Shown: positions 44,411-58,130, numbered from the stretch's first letter. The stretch is 64,000 bases of DNA from Apostichopus japonicus (GCF_037975245.1 NC_092570.1:7379001-7443000), one strand, 5' to 3'. Notes: generated from the letters alone by a model not told the origin. Numbers and translations are program-made.

Positions 44411-46771
44411 GGAAGAGGAAGCTGGTAGCAGTTATTTTGACTTTGAAGAATCTACTGTTGCAAAGTCATGTAAGAAGGCCTTGCCTTGGTACTACAAGAC
44501 TGTAAACCTTCAACTTTTTGTACTATTACTTACAAACGCCAGGAAAATAAGATTTTGTATTAAAAGAGAAAGTTTGGAGGTTTCTGAGGTACGTAACGTT
44601 TTTAATATCGCTCGTTTTTCTTTCTCTATCTCTCATCTCTCTTTTTCTGATTTTCCTATTTCAAATCACAATCTCTTTGGTAATTCTTGACAAACCTGAC
44701 CTTTGCAACGAAAGGTACCAAAGTTGCCCATTATATTAGCTGTCCTTGGACGTTCCCAGTGTTGGAATTGTTGTTCGCAACCGGAGGCTATACTTTCATT
44801 CACCTTTCACTACAGTGTGCTCTAAAGGTGTATTCCCCAGTGGAGCCCCATGGGTCGGTGTACTCTCATGTACCCTTCAGGCTTCCGTAACTTTTCTTCT
44901 CCTGTCTCCGTTTTCTCGTTTTTTTTTCCGAGAGTGAGATCAGCGAAGCGCGTTCTTTTCTCTTTTTCTGCTCGGCCGCGAACGTGAGTTTAATAAATTA
45001 ATCCCTGGTGATCTATTGTCCGACGAATCGACAAGAATCCCTACCTGTTAATTAATGAGAGAAATCTAACAAGGACAGACTGACATATAGTATCGGGAAG
45101 CGATTCGAGAAAAAAAACGCATGTTTAAAGACACTGTCATGTATAAAGAAGTGAGGGTTGACTGCATGGCGCAATGGAACTCTCAATTAAGGAAAGAAAT
45201 GACCTTTCGGTTTGGAAATACAAAGAGAAAAGTACAGGTTACCTTAATATTAGAACAGGAGTGTAACTTTTTTATTTTTTTTATAATAGAACACCTTATA
45301 CTTGACATTCAGCCGTTAGATTTTCATATCCTTGCATTTTTTTTGCATTTTCGTACCGAGTGACCTCTCTCCTGTTTCATTTTTTTCCTCCCCTGGGAGT
45401 AATCGATGGAGGGGGGGAGAAGCAGGGTAGAGGGGTAAGAGGACGGGGAAGGGTATCTTAATCTTATTTTTTGCATGTATTACAATACCAATCTTGTTGG
45501 GCTCTTTAGAATAAAGCGGAAAATGTGAAATATTTTCAACAAAGACACTGAACTGTGTTATGCTAATAGTATAGGCCTAGTTGGAATATAATCAGGTCTC
45601 ATCATTAGGATGGAAAGGATAATTTACAAATACACACCGATTACATTTTTAGCCTCAGCGGCGGGAGGGGGGGGGGGGTGGAGATGGTCCGCAAGGCAAC
45701 GACATTTATAGATGGTAAAGGTTTCATGTAATGTATCTATTGACATTGAACTATCATGACCAGAGGGAGAAAATTTGTTTATTTAAGCATTTTACCTTAC
45801 CTTACCTTACCTGATGTGCTATTGCCTTAAAGTTTCTTTTTCCTCATCGAGAAGTCACTTACTTAACAAGAGCAAATGTTTAAGTTTGGATTAAAATCCC
45901 GTTTGTCTAATTTAGGAAGTATTTCTTTTGCAAAATTATTCCTTGGAAGCTGCAGGCAAACAAATTTAAAAAATAAATAAATGAAAAAAAAAACCAAAAA
46001 AAAAAAAACACCGTATCACATCCAACGAACATTGACCAAAAAGCGAAAGGTCCCTTTTAATAATTTGTGCATTTCCATCACATTTTTCATAAAGAAGGGG
46101 AATAAAATGATTCATAGTCTTTTGTAAAACTAGAACGGGAATGAATTAAAAGTCAAGCTAGCTCGATGTAGACTTGAAAGATATGAAGAGGGACAAAAAA
46201 GAAAAATAGAAGCAAGCCTTTCATTTCAAATTATTCTTTACTTTATCTTGTTTTCACTTCGTTTTTTTTTTCTTCATATTTTCACTTCACCAAAATAACT
46301 CTTTGATTGTCCCGAAGATAATCCCCTGGTGAAGTTTAGAAAACGTGAATGGAAGAATGCTTTCACAATAATTAGCTTATATATTTGTAACAATTACGAA
46401 TTAGACGTGTATACCAAAGCTTTCGACATGAGGAGGTGTTTTCTTTATTTCTCATTTTGCTAATTGTTCATCCTGCAATTGAAAGGTCAAAACTTGCAAT
46501 TTATTCTAGCAGAATTGAAAAGAGAAAGAGCAAAAAAGGCAAACAAACATACAAACACATAAAAAAGGGGGGGGGGGGGAGTGAGAGAGAGATAATTATC
46601 TGTGCGGAATGTAGGGAAGCGGTGAAATTGAAATTGCTTAAGTACACATTAACCCATGTATATTAATCGAATGAAAACCTGCCGGAGGTACCAAACAATC
46701 GATTTATATCAATTATAAAGATTAATATTGCAAGTCGTGTCAGAAAGGGGACATCGACGTCATCTGTAGCT
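44411..46771. other. Intergenic, no gene seen
   Basis: No recognised gene. Contains a short ACCTT pentamer repeat (about 45789-45811) and several homopolymer runs (A near 45990, G near 45670 and 46567). Confidence 0.45.
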
Positions 46772-46870
<99 letters not shown>

Positions 46871-46903
46871 ATATTCATATATATATATATATATATATAT
46901 ATC
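46772..46903. repeat. (TA)n microsatellite
   Basis: About 130 bp of TA dinucleotides with a few GT/CA interruptions. Confidence 0.95.
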
Positions 46904-47553
46904 CGAGAGAAGAAACTAAATCTTGCTCCGTTTAGGGAGAGATATCTTAGTTTATATTGTCTGTATGGGAGTTGTCCCTTTTGTAAATCTGTGAAGTCAT
47001 AGTGCCACAAGGATCCAAAACCATTTTACTTTATCTTTGTGTTTGCTGGTTTTTTTTATGTTGCTATATTTACTTACCTGTCTCCCAAAACCATTTTTGT
47101 TGTTGTCATATTTTCAAGGTCAAATATTAACAGTGTTAACACTGAAACCAATGCCATTATTTACGTCTGATCAAGTGCGTAAATATTTTTTTTTATTGAT
47201 TCAGCATTTGAAAACTCAATCTCCGCTATACAGGAAATGAACGTTATAATGAATTATGAGAGAACATATTTCAAAAAAATGCCACTCAAGTGACTCGTTG
47301 ATGTCATATTTAGACTTGATCAAGTCTTTAACCTTGTGTGCGAAGGAACATTAAATTTGTGAGATCTCTCAAAATTGATTTTTTATTTTTTTTTTATTTA
47401 TTTTTGATTTATTTTGTATTATTTGTATTATTATTTGTTTTTATAATTACTATTATTTTTTTTGGGGGGGGGGGGAGGGGAGGGGGTTCTCAGCTGTTTG
47501 AGAAAGTTGTTCTTAACAGTTATCTTTATGACATAACGTACTTTAAGGTTTGC

Positions 47554-47555
<2 letters not shown>
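46904..47555. other. Intergenic, no gene seen
   Basis: AT-rich; T-rich and G-run stretch at about 47370-47490. No coding motif. Confidence 0.45.
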
Positions 47556-47606
<51 letters not shown>

Positions 47607-47608
47607 TG

Positions 47609-47639
<31 letters not shown>

Positions 47640-47680
47640 GTATATATATGTACATATATATCTATATATATATATATATA
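47556..47680. repeat. (TA)n microsatellite abutting a tRNA-like tail
   Basis: About 125 bp of TA dinucleotides with scattered CA/GT. It runs directly into the truncated tRNA-like unit that follows. Confidence 0.95.
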
Positions 47681-47735
47681 CGGAAGGCCCGTGGTTCGAA
47701 TCCCGGTGGAGGCTGAAAGTTTTTTCACTGTTCTT
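47681..47735 (+). mobile_element. Truncated tRNA-like unit (B box and tail only)
   Basis: CGGAAGGCCCGTGGTTCGAA then CCCGGTGGAGGCTGAAAGTTTTTTCACTG (given in two parts). It matches the 3' part of the unit at 47880-47965, including the T6 run, but the A-box half is replaced by the TA tract. Confidence 0.7.
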
Positions 47736-47879
47736 GATTTTCCAACTCATTACGATTTTCATTTATATATATATGGCACATATGTCACGAAAACAGAACG
47801 AGTATTGTTCGATATAGGTGACAAACGCCTACAGTGGAATTACGACCTTCCTTACCGGTCTCGGAGCACTGGACATACA

Positions 47880-47965
47880 ATCAGCGTCGATAGCCTAGTG
47901 GTTAGCGTGTCCGCATATAAAGCGGAAGGCCCGGGTTCGAATCCAGGTGGAGGCTGGAAGTTTTT
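47880..47965 (+). mobile_element. tRNA-derived unit with A box, B box and T6 stop
   Basis: GATAGCCTAGTGGTTAGCG (A box), an anticodon-like stem TCCGC-ATATAAA-GCGGA, GGGTTCGAATCC (B box) and a GTTTTTTC Pol III-type terminator follow in tRNA spacing. The acceptor and T stems do not pair properly, so this is a tRNA pseudogene or a short SINE head rather than a functional tRNA. Confidence 0.72.
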
Positions 47966-50114
47966 TCACTGTTCACAAAATATACTACAAGCTTTTGAAT
48001 TGTCAGACGCGGTTCTATAGATATGCCCAAGCCCCCCCCCCCCCTCCATCTCCACCGGTACCACACCGTATTGAACCTTCAACATCGGACAAAGATCCAA
48101 AGCTTTTATTAGCACAATCTTGCTAATTAAGAACTACTTACAGACCTAATTTATAGTGTCAATATGCCTCAGAATGCAACATTTCAAGTTTCAATTTCAT
48201 TCAATTTTATATTTCTTCTTGGATAGGACCCCCAATACCCCCTATACATGGGAATCGGCTTCAACGAACCCATGATACCCCCCCCCCCCCACCTCCTCCA
48301 TCCTACATAACATCCTGGATCCGTCCCTGATTATGTACACAATGTATTTGTTATAACGTGCATGATCGAATATTACTGTAACATAACCAGTATATGTTTG
48401 CCTATAGCACACTTTGTAAGAGTCGGAGCTGTATTTGCTATATTGTCATTAACTGCTGATATCAACTAATATATCATATTTATGGTTGAGGAATATCATT
48501 CTTAAGCATTCATGAAATTTGATTTTTTAATTTAAATTTTGTTGATACGTGTTATAACAGCTGTCGTCACGATTTTTGAACATTAAAATTGTGTAAAAAG
48601 GATTCTTACATATTGAATATTCATATTGTATAGAGTGCACATCACCCCCAATTATCCACATATTCGCTGTCAAATGTTAAATATAAGGAAGTTTTCTTGT
48701 TTGTGAAGGATATATGCTAATATATAATATTCATAGAAAATGTATTTATATTTGGATAGCCACACAATTTAGCATAACAGTGATAACAAGGTGACGCATA
48801 TTAGCGAAATGTTTGCGAATACTGAATATTCATATATGTAAATAAGATTAGACTACATTTATTACATTATATCGAATGCAAGTCAGCCTAACCTTTTGTG
48901 TTGTTGAATCAATTCGATTGGTGGTCTACTTATTAAATGTTCTTTTTTTTTTTCGTGATACTGGTAAACCATAAAGTTTGCGCAAACATAAGACAGTTAA
49001 CCGATTGGTTTTACAGCGAAATGAACATATTCCTGATGGTTTTGCGTCTGAAAGAGAGAAATACTTACGCAAAGACTAGCATACCTTATCACATAAACAC
49101 TACACAGAATTATGTGCAGCCGTAACCTGCATATATCCATTTAATAGGAGTAAATATGTCAGTCAATTTGCATCTTGTACATAACACTTTTTTTCTCTCA
49201 TTTTTATTTTTTTTTTGCTCATGTACTTTAGATATTTGTTTTTTATCATTATATCAATATTTTCTGTCTAATTCCGATGGTATCCTTGAAAATTTCTTCT
49301 TTTTCTCTTTTTATTATGACACGGCGAAGGTTACCAGATTAATGAAACAAATGCACACGTAGTCACAGAGAAGGGGGGGGGGGTGTAGAAAGAAACGATC
49401 GTATATACCTTGGAGCAAGCAGCTAAATACGAGATATAGCTTGTAACCTTCATAACGTTTCTTCCTGTAATTGTCTTTGTGTTAAATGATAGTTAAGTAT
49501 GATACCTCGGGCGAAGAAATTGTACGTACCCATTGTGGGGAAGCGTTTTTTCATTTCTGTAATGCACTTGTAATGTAATTACCTATTGAAACTTGACGAT
49601 GGCTGTCTTGCCTGATTCGTGATCACCAGAACTCTACGTGAGATTGGCATTTTTTCTCTCTCCTAGTATGACACTTATTAAGATGCTTAATTCTCTAGAG
49701 AAGCGATTTAGCTGTGAATATCCCTCTTTTCTTTTTCTTTTTTCTTATTTATTTCATGTTGAATTTGTTATTTTTTTTCTCGTGCCCTTTTATTTTGACG
49801 TTTAAGGTTTTTAAGAAGTGTTTCTCTTTTTCCAGGGGTGAAGGTAACAAATATTTGGCAGTCGCAGTATATCTGGGCAGTAACTGTCACCTGGTGGCCT
49901 GGATTAGTAGCGATCATGCTTTTTTTTCCTTTTTTTGTGTGTTTTTGTCCTTTTTTGTTCCAGACCAGTTAGAAAAATTGGTAATAATAAAGAACACGTA
50001 GAAGAATCGGGGGAAAATTGTTGTCAAATGGGTTTATAATAGTTGTCGAATATCCATTGTCCAAGGTGTCACTTTTCTATTTATGAAGTTCATTGATGAT
50101 TTGTGCCTTTGAGG
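47966..50114. other. Intergenic, no gene seen
   Basis: C runs near 48032 and 48281. The sequence ending GGATCCGTCCCTG at about 48319-48331 looks like one terminus of a hAT-type element (CAGGGACGGATCC), but no opposite end was found. The remainder is AT-rich and without coding motifs. Confidence 0.45.
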
Positions 50115-50535
50115 AACGATTTATCAGAATATTTCCCATTGGCAGTAAAACAATCTCCATTCAACCCCCCCCCCCCCTTTCCCCGTTCCCCCTTTTGTTT
50201 GTATAAAGGATGTGAAATGGCGGGTTTCCTGTCGAAGATTAAACGATGCATCAGGGGGCCTTGGATGGAACAATACGAAGATAGGAACTTTTGGAAACGG
50301 TTGATTATATATAATATTTCCCGTTGGCAGTAACAAAATGTCTCAATTGTTCATTTTTCGTGTGTGTCTGTGTGTGTGCGTGTCGGTTCGGAGAAAGATG
50401 TCAAAAAATTGAGGATTTTTTTGTCTTGTCGAAGTTTAAACAATGCATAGATGGAACAATACGAAGATACAAACCTCAGGGTCAAACTATTTATGCTTCT
50501 TCTGATCGACACAACTATTTATCAGAAGGGTATTT
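50115..50535. repeat. Tandem duplication, about 2.3 units of 185-197 bp
   Basis: Paired anchors: ATTTCCCATTGGCAGTAA (50131) and ATTTCCCGTTGGCAGTAA (50316); GTCGAAGATTAAACGATGCAT (split here for length; 50231) and GTCGAAGTTTAAACAATGCAT (50428); ATGGAACAATACGAAGATA in both units. A third partial unit begins near 50517 (TTATCAGAAGGGTATTTG). Confidence 0.82.
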
Positions 50536-51621
50536 GTTCAGTCTTGATTAAGTTTGAAGATTAAACACGTAAATAGCCTACAGGTCATTGGTACGAACAG
50601 CTATAGTTGTAAAGTTTAGAAACTGGGTTCCGTTTTCACCTCTGAAATATATGAAATATGTTCATGCAGCTACATAAAATATTTATATTTTATACCTGTT
50701 TGTGCCGGCATCAAAAGTCACAAACAAAACAAAAAGCTTTGGTTGTCTATCTTATCGTAAATAATATAATTTAATAAAAGTATTAAAATGATATTAATTA
50801 CAGACATGGTTAGTAAGCAAAAAATCCTGGTTATTTCTGCTATTGTTTTGTCTCGTTTGTTGTTATTTATTTATATCTCAAGAAAATGTACTGAGCAAAT
50901 ATCAACACAAACCTAGATGTAGTTTTGCAAAATTCTCATAAAACGAGCTACACCAATAATCTACTTTGCATATACGAAATGGGAGAGAAGTACCATATTC
51001 CTTCGTATACGTAACATATATGCATTATGCATACATGGGAACATAAAGCCTAATTATGACAATCATTGAGTGTATCTGAAGGTGGGTATAGGGGGCGGGG
51101 TCGGGTTGGGTTGAGGGTGAGGAGGGGCTGGGTCTTTGATTCTGTTATTTAAGCCAGCAGCAGCTGTGAGTTATGAGAAGTCGACCACTGTGACACTCCC
51201 CTACCCTCCCCCTCCCATCCCCCTTCCTCTCCCCTCCCCTTCCTCCTCATCACTCCCCTTCCCCTCACACTCCCCTTCCCCCAACCAGAGCACACACAAA
51301 AAATCATGGACAATTTGAAAGTCTTACAAAGTGACAACTATCTTCAACTGATAACTTGATATATTTGTTCAACAATTTCATACCTTGTACACAGATCATA
51401 TTTCCTTCTAGCGCCCTCGATTTTTTTATACGTACGCAAAGGCGTCGTGAAGGATTTGTACATATAGTGTTCATAATTATATACTTTACGTGATTTCATG
51501 ATATAAGTAATGTTCACAGGGGGTCCGGTTATCTGGGTCCTCTTTTTGGAAACTCTACCCCACAGTCTCCTCCATGGATTCGTCCTTAGGATTATAGTGT
51601 ATGTTTCTTACTTGATAAGGA

Positions 51622-51624
<3 letters not shown>
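50536..51624. other. Intergenic, no gene seen
   Basis: Contains a C/T-rich stretch (about 51192-51285, repeated CTCCCCTTCC words). No coding motif. Confidence 0.45.
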
Positions 51625-51694
<70 letters not shown>

Positions 51695-51695
51695 T
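51625..51695. repeat. (TA)n microsatellite
   Basis: About 68 bp of pure TA dinucleotides. Confidence 0.95.
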
Positions 51696-52427
51696 ATATA
51701 TATTGAAAATGTAGTGAGTTGGATTTGAGGTTCCCTTCCTTATTGGAGTTTGATTAGTTACTAATCTAATCATTTGAGGAAAATTGCACCTCCGCCCGAT
51801 TCGTATATGTAAATTAGTTGATGTCGATTGGGTATATCTGCTCTCATGTAAGGGGGCGGGTGCAGTTATGTCATCGGACTCGGAAGTATATTATTAAAAT
51901 GAAAATACAATAATCGTTATCTCAAATTGGACCCGGGCCATAGGACTAGAGCCTTCTAGATACTCACTCACAGCCTGCCCACCTAACCCTCTGTCACCCA
52001 CACCCCCTCCTCCCACTCTCTGTCTCTCGTGAGTCCTGCCCACATAGCACTGTTGTACACAGACTAAGCGTTGCTATTCGTTTATGATCAGTCCCAAGGA
52101 CTCTCTTATTTCGAGGACTACGTTTTTGTCCCTGACTCTCAATAATACATGTGTCACTTGAGAGAAAAGTATCATGTTCATATTAAAAGTTATCGAAAGA
52201 GATTTTTTATTTATTTATTAAATACAGTATTTGATTCAAATGAAAACCTGCTCTTATGTAAGCTGAGATCTTGAACATAAATCATGAGTACCACTTCAGC
52301 GATAAACGGATAATACGAAGTAACATGTATTCTCACGGACGGTATGTATGCTATAGCCATATATGATGGATGCAAAGTTGAACCCTGGTGCATGAAACGT
52401 CCGCAGCATATATAAAGGGTGCGTCGG

Positions 52428-52476
<49 letters not shown>

Positions 52477-53344
52477 ATATGTGTACAAGGTGTGTTGCCG
52501 AAGATATATTGTTACAGGAAATAAATAGATTTGTATATATCTAGATAATTTTAGTAAAAGTAAGCGGGTAAATGTAAGCCACTAATACCAGAGAAAAATA
52601 ACTAACAGGCTATCATTGCTAAGCACAAAAAATTGTTTTGTTTTCGAGTCTCTGTGGGTTTTTTTTCTCTTTACATATCTCTAAAGCATGGACGTGGCCT
52701 GCTAGTAAGTGTACATGTAGAGTGCATGAGCTGATGGGTCCTTCTTTTGCTATGGTAGAGTATTTTAGTAATTCAGATATCTTGTTAAAAGAAAAACAAT
52801 GCTGCTTTGATACTATCATTTGCACACCAGAAAATTTGGGGTAAAATAGGCGAAATTTGATCAGACCTACATGGAAAAACTCTCAAACCCTTTTGCGAAT
52901 CGAACCTTCGAAAGACCTTCAACAAGTGAGGACCTAACGCATTAGCTTATTAGCCTATATAGGGTTAATCCGAGATTCATCCACCCCCCCCCCCTCCTCC
53001 CGGAATTGTATGTATTAACTCAAAGCGTTATTTTACGTCGACAGAGGAAGCATTCTATAAGTACACACATGGATCGCATGGAATTTTTCTACAGTGCTTG
53101 TTAATAATTTAGTGTAGAGAATTCTCCTCACATGTGTGGGTGTGTGTGTGTGTGTGTGTGATATGTGGAGGGTGGGGTGGGGTTGGCTAAGGTCCAGGGT
53201 CTGAAGAGAGGAGACTTGACGGAGGAAAAAATCTTGTCCCGTGACCTCGTTCAGTTACCTGGTTTACTACGTCACTGACTTTTCACCAAAAATAGCTAAA
53301 ATCTCCGCTGCTGCGTAGATACGTTCTGGATTTAAATATAATAC
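51696..53344. other. Intergenic, no gene seen
   Basis: Holds a TA/GT compound microsatellite (52432-52480) and a GT run (53135-53160). No recognisable coding exon. Confidence 0.45.
52432..52480. repeat. Compound (TA)n(GT)n microsatellite
   Basis: TA dinucleotides pass into GTGTGTGTGTG. Confidence 0.9.
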
Positions 53345-53629
53345 CAGGCGCGTAGCCAAGGGGGGGGGCAAGGGGGGGCTAATGGGGAGACCTCCCCCTC
53401 CTTGAGCATATTTTCTCTATTTTTTTTTATAATGTCGCTAGTAAGTTCAAAATAGAAAATGCTTAGATGCAACTTACAAGACCTGGGAAGTGCCATTTCC
53501 AGCCATCTGGGAGGCATTTTTGGCCAAAATGTTCTTGTACGCTTCGCGCCAACTCATGGTGGCGCTACGCTTAGATAGTTTGTCTACAGGCTTCGCCCCT
53601 CCCTTGACAAATTTCTCGCTACGCGCCTG
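53345..53629. mobile_element. hAT-type MITE (family 4)
   Basis: 285-bp element with ends CAGGCGCGTAGCC and GCTACGCGCCTG. The flanking octamers TATAATAC and TCTTATAC (53337-53344 and 53630-53637) match at 6 of 8 positions, an aged duplication. G runs follow the left end. The shared module lies at 53531-53580 (TTGTACGCTTCGCGCCAACT, then GGTGGCGCTACGCTTAGATA) in the same orientation as in the 2340 copy. Confidence 0.78.
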
Positions 53630-55221
53630 TCTTATACTTTCCAATTATAATAGTTTGACTACATGTGCTTTTCTGGGAGGTCGCAGAAACTATTTTACCC
53701 AAAACATGTATGATTCTTCCGACTGTAAGAATTGTCAGGAACTCATTTGCCTTCTATATACCATGATCGTGCTATGAACGTTTATACGTCAACGATATAT
53801 ATTTAGATGCATATATGTCACCATCTGCTGTTTTAGTATTTTTTTCTTGAGTAGGCCACTTAACGTTTTCGTAGAACTTCCTTGTTCGGCCTGATTCAGC
53901 TTTCCTTTCGCCTGCTATAACACATGGTGAACCTTTAAGAGGAGCACTTTCATTCTCTTCTCAGACGCGATGATAGAAAAAGAAACAATTCCGCAAAATA
54001 AAACATTTAAAAAATATATATAATAATAAAATAATTAACTCTAGTGGGTTTCGAATGTCAAGTGTTTGATACATCTCAAGGTACCATATACCGGGATAGA
54101 AACACGTAATGTTCGACAAAACAAGTAGATCCGAAAATCACAAACTGTTTCTTCACCCGTCCACCATATATATTCCCACCGAGAGCGGTGAAATTAGGAT
54201 TTACACTGTGGGGTCGAGGAGGGGGGGGGGGGTAGGGTGGGAGGAGTGAGGGGTGAAGTAAAGTTGATCTACATTAGTTTGTCGTTCTGCAGATATTGTA
54301 TTTAACAATCTCTACTTTCGCTGGTTTATATAAGAGTGAATGATTTGAACCAGAGATACACTCTAATGTATAAAGATTGAGGAGTTTCGAGGTAAGTTAT
54401 GACTAATTGTTATAACATGGTTTGGTCATAACATTAATGATGCCAATGAAATGACTATTGATACGTGTGTTTGTCTACGCATAATCGTAAAGAAACCTAT
54501 ATTTACTATACCTCAGTTGAATGAATAATATCTCCTTTTCCCTCTCGAAAAAAGTCACTCTTTTCACATTTATAATGTATCAGTATACACATGTAACACT
54601 GTCCAAGAATATAAAGGTCCATCTAATTTGCGTATTAATGTTTGGCAAGGGAACTGTTACGGTTATCAATTGATAAAGATATAAATATTGAACAATTTTG
54701 TCACTTTTTTTTCTTTCTAGAAGCCTTGCACAGCATTTGCAAGATATATATGATTTAATCTCTGGCGCTTAAATTTGTATTTTGGTTCATCGAATTGTAC
54801 GCATTACGTTCATTCTAGTTAAGCTATGTCCTCCATTTCACATACTAACCAGAGATGGAGGACTCGGGTTGGGACTCTATTGCCTTTGTGGACTCGAGCT
54901 TGATACGAGTACACACGCATAAGTACAAGCACAACAGCATTGGGTACGACTGTATCAGTGTACCAGTTGAGGCTGTACAAGGTATCAGCACAAACACGAA
55001 CTTACTTAATCTTGATACTACAGGTATCTACAATATATTCACGAATGCAACCTAGTACATGCATACATGAGTACAACTCCCATAAGGCCGAGTACTAAAA
55101 CAGGCAGCTATGCGGAATACATGCAAGTACCGACTCACTTCAAGCGTGTATATGATGTTTTCTTTATGTATACCATGCTGTGTTCGCTCAGCTCTCTTTA
55201 TCTGTACGGGATGAGTGTAGT
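53630..55221. other. Intergenic, no gene seen
   Basis: A possible hAT-like terminus CAGAGATGGAGGACTCGG at 54851 is followed by ACTCGAG/GTACTCG-type words up to about 55100, similar to 28480-28620. No right terminus was found. No coding exon recognised. Confidence 0.4.
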
Positions 55222-55545
55222 CAGGGGGTGGGAGCCGGGGGGGGGGGGGACTGGGGCACACTTTTTTTCCAAAATAGCAAATGTGCTCTACTGGCAAATA
55301 AAATGTGCCCCTTTGATGAAGAACTGTCCTTTGGATATCTTAAGTCTTTGTTAATTTTAATATTTTATTTTAATTATTCACGTGCACCATAATAGTATTA
55401 ATAGCATACTATAACACATATATATTTAAGTGATATGGCCGGTGTGTATCGGTTTATAGCATAACGAGTGGAGGTTGTGGAATGAGAAAGTGCCCCTCTG
55501 GTGTTGTGCCCCCCCCCCCACTTTTTGGAAGCTTCCTACCCCCTG
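55222..55545. mobile_element. hAT-type MITE (family 5)
   Basis: 324-bp element whose ends CAGGGGGTGGGAGCC and GCTTCCTACCCCCTG are imperfect inverted copies. The flanking octamers are AGTGTAGT and GGTGTAGT (55214-55221 and 55546-55553, 7 of 8). It has long subterminal G and C runs and non-coding interior words such as GTGCCCCTTTGATGAAG. It does not share the family 1/3/4 module. Confidence 0.75.
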
Positions 55546-58130
55546 GGTGTAGTTGTGTCACATGATGGTTAAAACAATTCCAAATTAAATACCACATTTT
55601 CTGGACTAGATCTTTGCAGCGGGAAGTAAAACGTACACTACATAGTTGCTATAGTCCAGTCGTGGATTTAACTCTTCAGCTGATGAATTAACAGATACAG
55701 CCAACAGCACAGTAACTTAGCTTCTTTTAGAAATAAATCTTTGGTTTGAATTAAGCTTGTGCTATTGACCTCAGTATTTTCTAGCTAGATTTCGCAGGGA
55801 CGTGTTCCCGCCAGTTTGGTGGTGTAGGATCACCTTATTTTGAGGGGGGATTTCTATATCTATAGGCATTTCATGATTTCACATTATTTTCCTGAAAAGA
55901 AATGTCCAAGAAATATGAACCACATTGCGACACCGCTTAAGGCCTGCTCCGCGAGACACAATTGTCCGTGTTTCCCACAATAACAAACTGTTTGAGGAAT
56001 AAGCTGAAATGAAAATATGTACTGAAGATTAGGCATTCGGTTACAAACGGCTTGCCATAAGAAATAGAAAATTTAAAAAAAAAGAAAAAAGAGAAAGAGA
56101 GAGAGAAGATAAAAAAAAAACACGGGTTAAAAGGAGAGCTGTAGCCAAAATACCAAATTGAATTTCAGCCGCGGAAAAAAATAAGCGAACGGAAATTCAT
56201 TAACCTTTTGCAATGAAAAGGGAGCGCCGACTAGCTTCGAAGAATGCCGTCGATAAAGGCGGTGTCAATAATTTCTATTTTCAGTATAACATTGCTATAG
56301 ACAACGGTTACGTGAATAGGTAACAACAAAAAACTTAAATATGAAGTATATTTGACATGATAGAGAAGAAAGAAAAAAAATTTGCTTTTGATATGTACTT
56401 AATGTGGCCAGCGGCCGCCATTCATAAACCAACCTTGCAGTTTATCATTCAATAGGGTGTATTGTATGCATACAGAAAGCAAAACAAGCCATGGATGAGA
56501 TAGCGAGTGTATTGTCATTCAACAGAATGGGCTTGTGAATAGATGCATTCACTGTCACACGGTATGCTATTGTAATGGGAGTGAAAATCTATAAAGACGC
56601 AAAGAGGTTCTATAGAAAATGCTACAATTCATTGCAGCAATAGAAATTTCGCAAAGAATACATGCATATTATCCTTGAAAAGAGTAATGCCCTTTTGTTT
56701 CTCTTTTCAAAAGGCTTGTTCCTTTTATTCCTATTATGATAGGTGAATGAATGAAAAAAATATTGAGGCTGTTTTATAGCGGGTAATATATGTACAACAC
56801 GTAGGGCTTGTCAAATGACAGTTAGGACTTTCTATAGCAAAGGAGTATACATCTATATAGATAGATATATGTATATATATATACACGTATGGTACGTGTT
56901 TTCTTTTTTTCCTTCACAATAAGGCATATATGCTTATAAAGGGCGAATTTTGGTGAACTTTTTTTTTATTTCGGGAAATTCGTGTTAGGATATGTCGCCT
57001 ATCTTTGGGATATTTATAATATGGATATAGGGAGAAAAAAATCTTTTTCTCCAGAAGACGTTATCGGTGCCACCACGGTAAGAACTTTCATTTAAACTTT
57101 TCCAAACATCAACATTTGGATGTGTTACGTACGGTACGGTAAATAACATATATACATATATAGTAATATATGGACAGATATACTGAGCCTTTAAACATTT
57201 TTGAAGACGGAAGCTGAGAGAAAAATAGTCACACACAAAAAAATAACTGGTTTAGCCTATAATGAATGTTATGAAAGTAAACAGTTATCTGGAATGGTTA
57301 TTGTGTGTGCATCTGTTTGAATTTAGCCATCCAACGAAAAACTAGATCCGACAATTCCATCTTCAAGCTTGTGCGGTCTGTGATGGGGGCAGTGTTGGTC
57401 CAGACTTCCACATCATACGGTGTGCTAACAATAATGATATAAGGTGCGGTTCTCGGTGTAGTACAGGTAAAACGCTAGTGCTACTCAGGCATAGAACCCC
57501 TTACGTGAAAGATGTTCGGATAGTATATGATATGTCTTAGGAGAAAAATAAAGCAATCTTCCATGTTTGATTGACAGTGAAAACATGGCATGTTCTAGCA
57601 TACATAGGCCTTATATATATTTCAGTGAGTCATAAATGAATGATTTCAATACTGTGCGTATACTTCCATACGTGGTATGCATTATCCGTTGAGATGTCGC
57701 AGTGCAACACTTGTAATGGTTACAGAACGATCATGGTGTTCTCAAATCTAATAAGGAAGTAGAAAAGCGGATGGTCGGAGGGTAACTCATACTCTTCCCC
57801 TCGCCACGCCCCCCCCCCCCAATCCATTCCCCTTTCTCAAATCTTACTATTTCGAATCATTCCTGCAGCAAGACTAGGCCTAGTATAAATGTCTGTTTTA
57901 ATTGCTCTATATAAATGGGTGTACTTTGGTGTTATTGTGTACCTAGAAAGAGGTTATTCAGGCGTGTAATTTTTCTTCACTTCAGTGTACCGTGTGTTTA
58001 TACCTGTGTGTCTGTAGGGAGCAGGTACGGGATTGTTGACAAATTCGTTCTTCGCGTTACGCCCTCAGAGAGGTATGCTGGATGGCTTTGTTTCTTGTAG
58101 GTATGACAAGCAATTTTTAATTGTTGTTTG
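55546..58130. other. Intergenic, no gene seen
   Basis: AT-rich sequence with a short GA/A-rich patch (56070-56120) and a C run (57809-57820). No coding motif or RNA gene recognised. Confidence 0.45.

Noticed and set aside
46663-47010. Long Ile/Tyr repeat frames over TA tracts (also at 17.5, 41.5, 47.5, 51.5 and 60.1 kb)
   Set aside because: They are translations of TA microsatellites; alternating IY has no stop and no coding meaning.
47885-47960. Functional tRNA gene
   Set aside because: A and B boxes and an anticodon-like stem are present, but acceptor arms do not pair and the T stem is broken.
48319-48331. Single hAT-like terminus GGATCCGTCCCTG
   Set aside because: No opposite terminus or target duplication found, so no element is delimited.
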